Program-made: the position numbers and the translations under genes
The notes under the pieces: generated by a model
The model's database searches: none
Told to the model about the DNA's origin: nothing
The model's input: only the letters and a program-made list of their open reading frames with translations
Assembly (NCBI GenBank): GCA_029880855.1
Contig: JAOUNS010000009.1
Span: 110,048-174,047 of the forward strand
Length of the DNA stretch: 64,000 bases
Direction of reading: 5' to 3'
Source: Gammaproteobacteria bacterium
GTDB lineage: Bacteria; Pseudomonadota; Gammaproteobacteria; UBA6429; Thiohalophilaceae
Shown: positions 17,520 to 24,350 of the stretch, in pieces
Layout: the number at the start of each line of letters is the position of its first letter
Position numbering within the stretch: the first letter of the stretch is position 1

Positions 17520-19247
17520 TTATTGTGCAAGCAGGTAGATCAACACAAGGTTAATCAGGAAAAGCAACAAACTAGTGCCTTGCCAGACCTTAATCGGGTT
17601 ACGCTTTATGAGCGGCACATAGTCCTGATTGATCAATGTGGAATCCGGTTTGGACAGCGCATAGGTAAACTCAGACAACCTGGCGAAGCGCGCCTCCGGT
17701 TTCAGACAAACGGATTTTTCCACCGCCTTATCCACCCAAACCGGGATCGCCGGGTTGTAGTATTTTATTGATCGGTAGTGTACTTTTTGTAAATTTCGGG
17801 CTGTTAATTCCTTGTCATAGGGCAGTTCACCGGTCAGCAACTCATACACGATCACACCCAGTGAGAAGATATCGGCTCGATTACTGCCCGGATCACCCAG
17901 GTGGTATTCCGGTGCTGTGTAATTCAGTGTCCCCAACAGATGCTGCGTGTTGAGGGGGGTTTTGATCTCGGTAATACCGGCAATCTTGGTGGAACCAAAG
18001 TCGATGATTTTGATAGTGCCGTTTTCATCCAGCAGTATATTCTCCGGTTTCAGATCTTGATGGATCATCTCCATGCGGTGAAAGGCGCGCAGTCCTTTGG
18101 CGATCTGTTCACATAAACTTCGCACAATGGTCAGGGAGGGACGCGGGTTATCCGTCATCCATTGGCGCAGTGACTGTCCTTCTATATATTCAGTCACATA
18201 ATAGAGGGCCTGGCGCTTGCGGTTTACTTCCAGCACCTTCAGTACATGGGGACTGTTGATACGCCGACCCGCCCATTCCTCGTGCAGAAACTGATTAATA
18301 TAATCGGGATCGTCCACATAGTTTATCGATGGGGCCTTCAACACCACTTTGCTGCCGGATTCCGTATCCTGTGCCAGATAGACCTCGGTGCGTTTATTGG
18401 CAAATAACTGGCGGATGATTTTGTAACCGTCCAGCACCATGCCGGGTTCCAGCGGGGGAGGGAACGGCAACTCAGTCAGTTTGCGATAAAACTCCTGTTC
18501 ATTTTCCGTTGGCAATTGTTCTATCCGAACAACAACACAGGTTAAATTGTCATTACTGCCGTTGGCCAGGGCATGTTGCACCATGGCTTCCGCTATTGCC
18601 TGTGGTTCTGTGACCGCATCCTGTAAATGTTCGGCAATCAGGCTGTCAGCCAAAAACTCATACACCCCATCCGTCATAAACAGATAAACATCACCCTTTT
18701 CCAGATTGACAGTTCGTGTATCAATCTCCAGACGCAGATCAATTCCCATCGCCCGGTTCAGGTAGGATTTGTCCTTGCCCAGAGTGATGCGGTGGTCACG
18801 GGTCAGTTGCGTCAGCTGATTATCGCGCAGCCGATAGATACGACTGTCGCCCACATGAAACAAATAGGCTGTATTGGATTTAAACACCGCACTGCTTAAA
18901 GTGCAGATCATGCCCTGTTCATGCCCATACTCGCGTTGTCCCTGTGCATGCAGCCAGCGATTCAGGGCGGAGAGTACCTTTTGGGCAGAGGTCTTCACTG
19001 ACCAGCTTTCCGGTGTACTGTAGTAATCGGACAAGAATCCTTTCACACAGGCATCGCTGGCCTGTTTGCCTCCCTCACTGGTGCTGACCCCATCGGCGAC
19101 CAGTACGACCGCACCTTTGGTGGTGAGCAGTTGGGTGTCCGGCACAAAGAAACCACAGGCATCTTCATTATGGTCTTTCACACCGGCCAGACTGCAGTAA
19201 CCGGTATTGATGAGCAGTGATGATGTCATGGTGTCGGTTGTACTCAT
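17520..19247 (-). CDS. PP2C phosphatase - Ser/Thr kinase fusion, tail-anchored
   Basis: About 575 residues combining two opposing signalling activities. The N-terminal PP2C domain shows ADGVSTSEGGKQAS, HVGDSRIYRLRDNQLTQLTRDH-type metal/phosphate segments, MTDGVYEFL and GSNDNLTCVVVR. The C-terminal kinase domain has the ATP Lys in VVLKAP, catalytic loop IHQDLKPENILL (HQD in place of HRD), metal-binding IIDFGSTK and an APEYHLGDPGS segment. A final hydrophobic helix (TSLLLFLINLVLIYLL) suggests a membrane tail anchor. Similar fusions occur in nitrate assimilation loci of Pseudomonas. It follows narK on the same strand. Starts at 19286 (GTG), 19247 or 19229 are possible; none has a strong ribosome site. 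Confidence 0.85.
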   Translation of the reverse strand: MSTTDTMTSSLLINTGYCSLAGVKDHNEDACGFFVPDTQLLTTKGAVVLVADGVSTSEGGKQASDACVKGFLSDYYSTPESWSVKTSAQKVLSALNRWLHAQGQREYGHEQGMICTLSSAVFKSNTAYLFHVGDSRIYRLRDNQLTQLTRDHRITLGKDKSYLNRAMGIDLRLEIDTRTVNLEKGDVYLFMTDGVYEFLADSLIAEHLQDAVTEPQAIAEAMVQHALANGSNDNLTCVVVRIEQLPTENEQEFYRKLTELPFPPPLEPGMVLDGYKIIRQLFANKRTEVYLAQDTESGSKVVLKAPSINYVDDPDYINQFLHEEWAGRRINSPHVLKVLEVNRKRQALYYVTEYIEGQSLRQWMTDNPRPSLTIVRSLCEQIAKGLRAFHRMEMIHQDLKPENILLDENGTIKIIDFGSTKIAGITEIKTPLNTQHLLGTLNYTAPEYHLGDPGSNRADIFSLGVIVYELLTGELPYDKELTARNLQKVHYRSIKYYNPAIPVWVDKAVEKSVCLKPEARFARLSEFTYALSKPDSTLINQDYVPLIKRNPIKVWQGTSLLLFLINLVLIYLLAQ

Positions 19248-19265
19248 GGTGTATTCGTAATGCAA

Positions 19266-19302
19266 GCCGACAGAAAACAGACTCACTGTTTATTCTGTCG
19301 GC
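19266..19302 (-). terminator. Long hairpin between narK and the phosphatase-kinase gene
   Basis: GCCGACAGAA and its complement TTCTGTCGGC, extended by AACAG/CTGTT, form a roughly 15-bp stem with a 2-base bulge and a TGAGT loop. It lacks a T tract, so it may be a processing or partial termination signal that lowers downstream expression. The in-frame GTG at 19286 lies inside it. Confidence 0.5.
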
Positions 19303-19329
19303 TGCAGTATGCCAATAGTTTGTAACGTA

Positions 19330-20805
19330 TTAAGCAACTTCAATCATTTGTACGGTGCCGTCCGGCATCACTTCGGCCATGTGTCCTGCCGGTTCCTCAA
19401 GGAAAAGTGCAACCGCCGCCAGCGTAATCAACGCCGCAGCGGCGATGACCAGGAAAAAGGCCTGTGGCGAAACAAAGGATAACACTGTCAGGAAGGTCAC
19501 TGCACCGACATTCCCGTAAGCACCGGCCATACCAGCCACCTGCCCGGTCAACCGGCGCTTTACCAGCGGCACAATGGCAAACACTGCACCTTCACCGGAC
19601 TGAACAAAGAAAGAACAGGCCATGGAAGCAACCACTGCAAGCCAGATCGGCCAGGCATCCGTGATATGGCTCATGACGAAATATCCCACGGCCAAACCGG
19701 CGATAAGGATCATCAGGGTTTTTCGGCGCCCGAATTTGTCACTCAACAAACCACCGCCCGGTCTGGCCACCAGATTCATAAAAGCAAAACCGGAGGCCAA
19801 TAAACCGGCTGTAACAGGCGACAACTTAAAGGTATCCATGAAGAACAGGGGTAACATGGAGACCACGGCCAGTTCCGAACCAAAAGTAACAAAGTAGGCC
19901 ATGTTCAGCACGGCCACCTGCTTGAACTTGTAGTGATCAATTTCCGGTACCTCTTCGGTAAAGACATGTTTGTTGACCTGATAAATGCGCAGCGTCTGAA
20001 AGATAAAAATCCCGACCAGTGTAGCGTAGATCACTGTTGTCACACCGGCGCTAAGCAGCTTCAGGTTTGTCGGCCCGAGTTTCCAGGTCAGCACCGCCAG
20101 TGCTGCATACATGGGGATATTCATAATCACATAGATGAAAAAGTCTTTCGGACTTGTGACTTCCATCGCACCGGATTTCTTTGGCTTGAAATAAGTGGAG
20201 CCTTTGGGTGTATCTGATACTGAAAAGAAATAAATTGCAGAATAGACCAGGGCCAGTACGCCGGTTGTGCCAATGGCATAACGCCAGCCTTCAGGGCCGC
20301 CATAGAGCAATGCCAGGGTCGGTAGTATCATGGCCGCACCTGCCGAACCAAAATTTCCCCAGCCGCCATAGATGCCTTCAGCAACACCGACTTGTTTGGC
20401 CGGAAACCATTCACTGACCATACGAATGCCAATCACAAAACCGGCACCAACAAAGCCCAACAGGAATCGCATCAGGGCCAGTTGCTCATAACTATCCGCC
20501 ACGGCGAAACCAAAACAGATAAAACTGCCGATAAACAATAACAGGGAATACATACGGCGTGGTCCAAAATGATCCACCAGCATTCCAACGATGATGCGCG
20601 ACGGGATGGTGAGCGCCACATTAATGATCATCAACGCCTTGATTTGTTGACTGGTGAGGTTAAATGTCTCACGAATCACACCCAGTAATGGGGCGTGGTT
20701 GAACCAGACAAAAAAGCTCAAAAAAAACGCGAACCATGTCAGGTGGAGTATGCGGATTTTTCCGCTGAACGAGAGTAAATTTAATCTTTGGTCACTGGTT
20801 GTCAT
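19330..20805 (-). CDS. NarK/NasA-family nitrate/nitrite MFS transporter
   Basis: A 491-residue major facilitator starting [20 protein letters not shown], with about 12 hydrophobic segments. The nitrate-porter signatures are present: [20 protein letters not shown] at the start of helix 1, [20 protein letters not shown], the glycine-rich [18 protein letters not shown], and the second-half signature [18 protein letters not shown]-terminal cytoplasmic tail follows. The start at 20805 has AAGG 9 bases upstream; the frame extends further only into the leader terminator. Transcription is predicted from a sigma-54 promoter with an ANTAR-controlled attenuator. It is assigned to uptake for assimilation because it diverges from nirBD-nasA. 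Confidence 0.88.
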   Translation of the reverse strand: MTTSDQRLNLLSFSGKIRILHLTWFAFFLSFFVWFNHAPLLGVIRETFNLTSQQIKALMIINVALTIPSRIIVGMLVDHFGPRRMYSLLLFIGSFICFGFAVADSYEQLALMRFLLGFVGAGFVIGIRMVSEWFPAKQVGVAEGIYGGWGNFGSAGAAMILPTLALLYGGPEGWRYAIGTTGVLALVYSAIYFFSVSDTPKGSTYFKPKKSGAMEVTSPKDFFIYVIMNIPMYAALAVLTWKLGPTNLKLLSAGVTTVIYATLVGIFIFQTLRIYQVNKHVFTEEVPEIDHYKFKQVAVLNMAYFVTFGSELAVVSMLPLFFMDTFKLSPVTAGLLASGFAFMNLVARPGGGLLSDKFGRRKTLMILIAGLAVGYFVMSHITDAWPIWLAVVASMACSFFVQSGEGAVFAIVPLVKRRLTGQVAGMAGAYGNVGAVTFLTVLSFVSPQAFFLVIAAAALITLAAVALFLEEPAGHMAEVMPDGTVQMIEVA

Positions 20806-20839
20806 AGTTGTATACCTTGCTGTGTTAACCGGTACAGGC

Positions 20840-20890
20840 AAAAAAAAAGCATCCGGGTTTTAAATGCCGTTGCATTTGAAAACCGGACGC
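20840..20890 (-). terminator. Intrinsic terminator (attenuator) in the narK leader
   Basis: Read on the minus strand, GCGTCCGG-TTTT-AAATGC pairs with GCATTT-AAAA-CCCGGATGC around a small loop and is followed by nine T. It ends 34 bases before the narK ATG. Its 5' arm overlaps the P2 hexaloop hairpin. Confidence 0.85.
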
Positions 20891-20898
20891 CTTTGTCC
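20885..20898 (-). promoter_or_regulatory. ANTAR-type hexaloop hairpin P2 in the narK leader
   Basis: Minus-strand GGAC-AAAGGC-GTCC: a perfect 4-bp stem with hexaloop AAAGGC (A1, G4). It overlaps the terminator 5' arm. The loop and adjacent bases are identical to the nrtA leader hairpin. Confidence 0.8.
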
Positions 20899-20930
20899 TT
20901 TACGCCATACGATAGCGCTGTTTTGTATCA

Positions 20931-20944
20931 GACCGCCGTTGGCC
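20931..20944 (-). promoter_or_regulatory. ANTAR-type hexaloop hairpin P1 in the narK leader
   Basis: Minus-strand GGCC-AACGGC-GGTC: a 4-bp stem (one G-U) with hexaloop AACGGC, 46 bases upstream of the P2 loop. The same loop occurs in the nirB leader. Confidence 0.7.
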
Positions 20945-20967
20945 GGATAACAGTTGAGTCAGCATAG

Positions 20968-20983
20968 TGCAAGCCATGTGCCA
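20968..20983 (-). promoter_or_regulatory. Sigma-54 promoter of narK
   Basis: Minus-strand TGGCAC, five bases, TTGCA is a full match to TGGCAC-N5-TTGCW with exact GG-N10-GC spacing. The start of transcription is predicted near 20958, about 15 bases before the P1 hairpin. Confidence 0.8.
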
Positions 20984-21122
20984 AAAAAGTGGAGGACCAG
21001 TTTTATGAAACTGGTTTTATGACAAGTTATTAATCTACTTGATAAATTTATAATGCTGCGAAATTTCATCAACACCTGATAGTGCGTAAGCAGGCGGAGT
21101 TGGTGCCGGTGACAGGATTCGT

Positions 21123-21139
21123 TGCACTGCTATCGAGCA
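21123..21139. promoter_or_regulatory. Candidate NtrC site between narK and nirB
   Basis: TGCACTGCTATCGAGCA has GCAC, seven bases, GAGC: one mismatch to the GCAC-N7-GTGC core of NtrC sites. A second right half-site TTGGTGCA lies at 21174-21181. They are about 130-140 bases from both sigma-54 promoters, a distance suitable for serving both. Confidence 0.45.
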
Positions 21140-21265
21140 TTAGTAAATCCTGATATAGCAGGCCGCCTCAATTTGGTGCAATGAAGTACACGATGTTGTC
21201 ATATAAAATCAGTCAGAAGTCTATAATATCAATAAAAACAAAGAGTAATGTTGCCTTGTTCATTC

Positions 21266-21281
21266 TGGCACACTACCTGCT
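21266..21281 (+). promoter_or_regulatory. Sigma-54 promoter of the nirB operon
   Basis: TGGCACACTACCTGCT: TGGCAC is perfect and the -12 element CTGCT has one mismatch; GG-N10-GC spacing is exact. Transcription would begin near 21292, giving a leader of about 220 bases that contains both hexaloop hairpins. Confidence 0.75.
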
Positions 21282-21333
21282 ATATCCACATCAAGTGCCT
21301 CTTTGGGGCCGACTGACAGCCTGATTGCATTAT

Positions 21334-21349
21334 CAACCAACGGCGGTTG
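21334..21349 (+). promoter_or_regulatory. ANTAR-type hexaloop hairpin P1 in the nirB leader
   Basis: CAACC-AACGGC-GGTTG: a perfect 5-bp stem with hexaloop AACGGC (A1, G4), 50 bases upstream of the P2 loop. Confidence 0.8.
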
Positions 21350-21384
21350 TTAACGCATACGATCAGGTTGGACAGCATAGAATT

Positions 21385-21398
21385 GGACAACGGCGTCC
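21385..21398 (+). promoter_or_regulatory. ANTAR-type hexaloop hairpin P2 in the nirB leader
   Basis: GGAC-AACGGC-GTCC: a perfect 4-bp stem with the same hexaloop as P1. Its 3' part is shared with the 5' arm of the downstream terminator, so only one of the two can form. Confidence 0.8.
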
Positions 21399-21442
21399 TG
21401 TTATCCGGTAAGTATTGCGGGTAACCGGCGTCGTTTTTTTTT
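21390..21442 (+). terminator. Intrinsic terminator (attenuator) in the nirB leader
   Basis: The 5' arm ACGGCGTC plus GTTATCCG pairs with CGGGTAAC plus CGGCGTCGT, with a small internal loop and a 10-base apical loop, followed by nine T. It lies 70 bases before the nirB ATG. Confidence 0.8.
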
Positions 21443-21512
21443 GTCCGGTGGTAAAACAGGTTTGATCCGGTGCAATGCAGCACACGGTATTAATGCAAAA
21501 GAGGAGAGTGGC

Positions 21513-23972
21513 ATGGCCGAAAAACTCGTCGTAATTGGTAATGGCATGGCGGGTATCCGTACCATTGAAGAATTACTCAAGATTGATCCACAGGCATTTG
21601 ATATCACCGTTTTCGGTGCAGAGCCGTATGGCAATTACAACAGGATCATGTTGTCACCGGTATTAACCGGCGAGAAATCCTTTACCGATATCGTCACTCA
21701 TGATGAGCAATGGTATGTGGATAATGCCGTAACCCTCTACAAGGGTATCTCTGTCACAGAAATTGATCGTGTCAAGCGCCGCGTTATTGCCGCCGATGGT
21801 ACGACGGCAGACTATGATCGATTGCTCATTGCCACCGGTTCCAATCCGTTTGTTATCCCGATGCCGGGCCATAACTTGCCCGGTGTAGTTACATTCCGTG
21901 ACATGCATGATGTAGACAGCATGATCGATGCTGCCAACAAGTATAAAAATGCCGTGGTCATCGGTGGTGGCCTGTTGGGTCTGGAAGCCGCCAACGGTTT
22001 GATGCAACAGGGTATGAACGTCACAGTTGTACATATCATGGATACTCTGATGGAACGCCAATTGGATAAAGTGGCGGCCAATATGTTGCGCAGCTCCCTG
22101 GAAGAACGCGGCCTGAACTTTATGATGGGCGCACAGACCGATGCCATCCTTGGCAAAGAAAGGGTTGAGAACGTACGTTTTGCTGACGGCACGGAAATTG
22201 CCGCCGATCTGGTGGTGATGGCCGTGGGTATTCGACCCAACATGGAACTGGCCCTGAAATCAGGCATTCATTGCGAACGGGGTATTGTTGTCAGCGATAC
22301 CATGCAGACCTTCGACCCACGTATCTATGCGGTGGGTGAATGTGTGCAACATCGTGGCATCACTTATGGTTTGGTCGCACCGCTGTTTGAAATGGCCAAA
22401 GTCTGCGCCAACCACCTGGCTCGCTATGGTATCGGTCGTTATGTCGGCTCGGTGACCTCAACCAAACTCAAGGTCACCGGTATCGATCTCTTCTCGGCAG
22501 GTGACTTTACCGGTAATGATCAAACCGAAGAGTTGATATTCCAGGATGCCTCCAGCGGAGTCTATCGCAAACTGGTGGTGCAGGATAACAAGATCCAGGG
22601 CGCGGTAATGTATGGCGATACCATTGATGGTTCCTGGTATTTTGACTTGTTGCGTGACGGCACTGACATCAGTGATATGCGCAAGAACATCCTGTTCGGT
22701 CAGGCCCATCTGGGTGATTCCGGGCATGGTGAAAACAACCGCGTGGCCGCCATGGCGGACAGCGCCGAGATCTGCGGCTGTAATGGTGTCTGTAAGGGCG
22801 ATATCGTCAAGGCTGTCGTCGATAAAAAACTCTTTACGCTGGAAGATGTCCGCGCCCATACCAAGGCGTCCAGCTCCTGTGGTTCCTGTACCGGTCTGGT
22901 TGAGGCCTTGCTGGCCCACACGGTCGGCGGTGACTTCTCCACCGCACCACATTTAAAACCTCTCTGCGGTTGTACTGAACATACGCATGATGAAGTGCGT
23001 GCTGCCATCGTCAAGCAGGAACTGAAATCAGTGCGTGACGTCATGACTTTCCTGGAATGGAAAACACCGGATGGTTGTTCAAAGTGTCGTCCGGCACTCA
23101 ATTACTATGTGGTTTGCGCCTGGCCGAAAGAGGGCATGGATGACTACCAATCCCGTTTCATTAACGAACGTGTCCATGCCAACATCCAGAAAGACGGTAC
23201 CTATTCGGTTATCCCGCGTATGTGGGGCGGCGGTACGACACCGCAGGAACTGCGTGCTATCGCTGACGTGGCGGAAGAGTACAACGTCAAAACCGTACAT
23301 GTCACCGGCGGTCAGCGTATCGGCCTGTATGGTCTGAAGAAAGAACAGCTGCCGGCAATTTGGAAAAAACTCAATGCCGCCGGCATGGTCTCCGGGCACG
23401 CCTATGGCAAGGCTTTGCGCACCGTGAAAACCTGTGTCGGCAAAGAGTGGTGTCGGTTTGGTACACAGGACTCCACCCAACTTGGTGTTGAGATGGAAAA
23501 ATTGTCCTGGGGTTCATGGACACCGCATAAATTCAAAATGGCCGCCTCCGGTTGCCCGCGTAACTGTGCCGAAGCCACCATCAAGGATTTGGGCGTGGTC
23601 TGTGTCGATTCCGGTTATGAATTGCATGTGGGTGGCAATGGCGGGGTTAAGGTTCGTGCCACCGACTACCTGTGTAATGTTAAAACTGAAGAAGAAGTCC
23701 TCGAGTACGTCGCCGCCTTTATGCAGTTGTACCGCAAAGAAGCCCATTACCTGGAACGTACCGCACCCTGGCTGGAACGGGTTGGTCTCACTTATGTGAA
23801 AGAGCAGATTGTTGAAAACGAGACTAACCGCAAACAACTGGCTGCCGAGTTCCGTGAATCACAACAATACATGCAGGATGACCCCTGGGCTGAACGGGCG
23901 CAAGGCACAGACAAACATGAATTTGAGCCGATTGCCATGGTTATGGTTGGCAACCAGGCTGTACCGGCTTGA
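21513..23972 (+). CDS. nirB: NAD(P)H nitrite reductase, large subunit
   Basis: An 819-residue cytoplasmic sirohaem enzyme reducing nitrite to ammonium. In order it has an FAD site (VVIGNGMAGIRTIEELL), an NAD(P)H site (VVIGGGLLGLEAANGL), two BFD-type [2Fe-2S] modules (CGCNGVCKGD and CGSCTGL; CGCTEH and CSKCRPALNYYV), and the sirohaem/[4Fe-4S] ligands CVGKEWC (about 640-646) and CPRNC (about 680-684). The start at 21513 is set by GAGGAGAG just upstream; the frame continues upstream only into the leader terminator. It begins the operon nirB-nirD-nasA-dmsBC-like-dsrC-like, which is predicted to be nitrate-induced through its attenuator. Confidence 0.93.
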   Translation: MAEKLVVIGNGMAGIRTIEELLKIDPQAFDITVFGAEPYGNYNRIMLSPVLTGEKSFTDIVTHDEQWYVDNAVTLYKGISVTEIDRVKRRVIAADGTTADYDRLLIATGSNPFVIPMPGHNLPGVVTFRDMHDVDSMIDAANKYKNAVVIGGGLLGLEAANGLMQQGMNVTVVHIMDTLMERQLDKVAANMLRSSLEERGLNFMMGAQTDAILGKERVENVRFADGTEIAADLVVMAVGIRPNMELALKSGIHCERGIVVSDTMQTFDPRIYAVGECVQHRGITYGLVAPLFEMAKVCANHLARYGIGRYVGSVTSTKLKVTGIDLFSAGDFTGNDQTEELIFQDASSGVYRKLVVQDNKIQGAVMYGDTIDGSWYFDLLRDGTDISDMRKNILFGQAHLGDSGHGENNRVAAMADSAEICGCNGVCKGDIVKAVVDKKLFTLEDVRAHTKASSSCGSCTGLVEALLAHTVGGDFSTAPHLKPLCGCTEHTHDEVRAAIVKQELKSVRDVMTFLEWKTPDGCSKCRPALNYYVVCAWPKEGMDDYQSRFINERVHANIQKDGTYSVIPRMWGGGTTPQELRAIADVAEEYNVKTVHVTGGQRIGLYGLKKEQLPAIWKKLNAAGMVSGHAYGKALRTVKTCVGKEWCRFGTQDSTQLGVEMEKLSWGSWTPHKFKMAASGCPRNCAEATIKDLGVVCVDSGYELHVGGNGGVKVRATDYLCNVKTEEEVLEYVAAFMQLYRKEAHYLERTAPWLERVGLTYVKEQIVENETNRKQLAAEFRESQQYMQDDPWAERAQGTDKHEFEPIAMVMVGNQAVPA

Positions 23973-23982
23973 GGAGAAGACA

Positions 23983-24342
23983 ATGCAAACAGAAACTGTA
24001 ATGAATGAAAAAAACTGGGTTGAGATCGGCAAGATCGATGATATCCCGCGTCTGGGCGCACGTGTAGTCCGTACCGAAGAGGGTGATATCGCTGTCTTTC
24101 GTACCGCCGATGACGAGATTTTTGCCGTGCGTGACAAGTGTCCCCACAAGGGTGGGCCACTGTCACAGGGAATAGTACACGGCAAGAAGGTCGCTTGCCC
24201 CTTGCACAACTGGAATATTCATCTTGATTCCGGTGAAGCCGTTGCACCTGATGAAGGTTGCGCTGCCACCTATCCGGTGCGTGTAACAGGCACAACAATT
24301 TACTTATCCACCATACCGGACACCGGATGCCCGAACCAATAA
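23983..24342 (+). CDS. nirD: Nitrite reductase small subunit with Rieske motif
   Basis: A 119-residue NirD-family subunit. The two Rieske ligand pairs are present: C53-x-H55 in CPHKGGPL and C72-xx-H75 in ACPLHNWNI, so a [2Fe-2S] cluster can be expected, unlike E. coli NirD, which lacks the ligands. GAGGAG of the preceding intergenic stretch lies 8 bases before the ATG, only 10 bases after the nirB stop. It forms the NirBD complex and probably helps electron transfer. Confidence 0.9.
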   Translation: MQTETVMNEKNWVEIGKIDDIPRLGARVVRTEEGDIAVFRTADDEIFAVRDKCPHKGGPLSQGIVHGKKVACPLHNWNIHLDSGEAVAPDEGCAATYPVRVTGTTIYLSTIPDTGCPNQ

Positions 24343-24350
24343 GGTGAACT

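Larger units (their letters stand above)
20806..21512. promoter_or_regulatory. Divergent narK / nirB control region (no protein gene)
   Basis: A 707-base region with two mirror-image control systems, one per direction: a sigma-54 promoter, two hexaloop hairpins and an intrinsic terminator for each side. Between the promoters lie a perfect 8-bp inverted repeat (ACCAGTTT-TATG-AAACTGGT at 20996-21015) and NtrC-like elements at 21123-21139 and 21174-21181. No credible coding frame is present. Confidence 0.75.

Noticed and set aside
20806..20841. Upstream extension of narK by 12 codons
   Set aside because: The extra codons reach into the attenuator U tract; the ATG at 20805 has its own ribosome site.
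21441..21512. Upstream extension of nirB by 24 codons
   Set aside because: The extension lies in the leader terminator and T tract; the ATG at 21513 has a strong GAGGAGAG ribosome site and starts the conserved protein.
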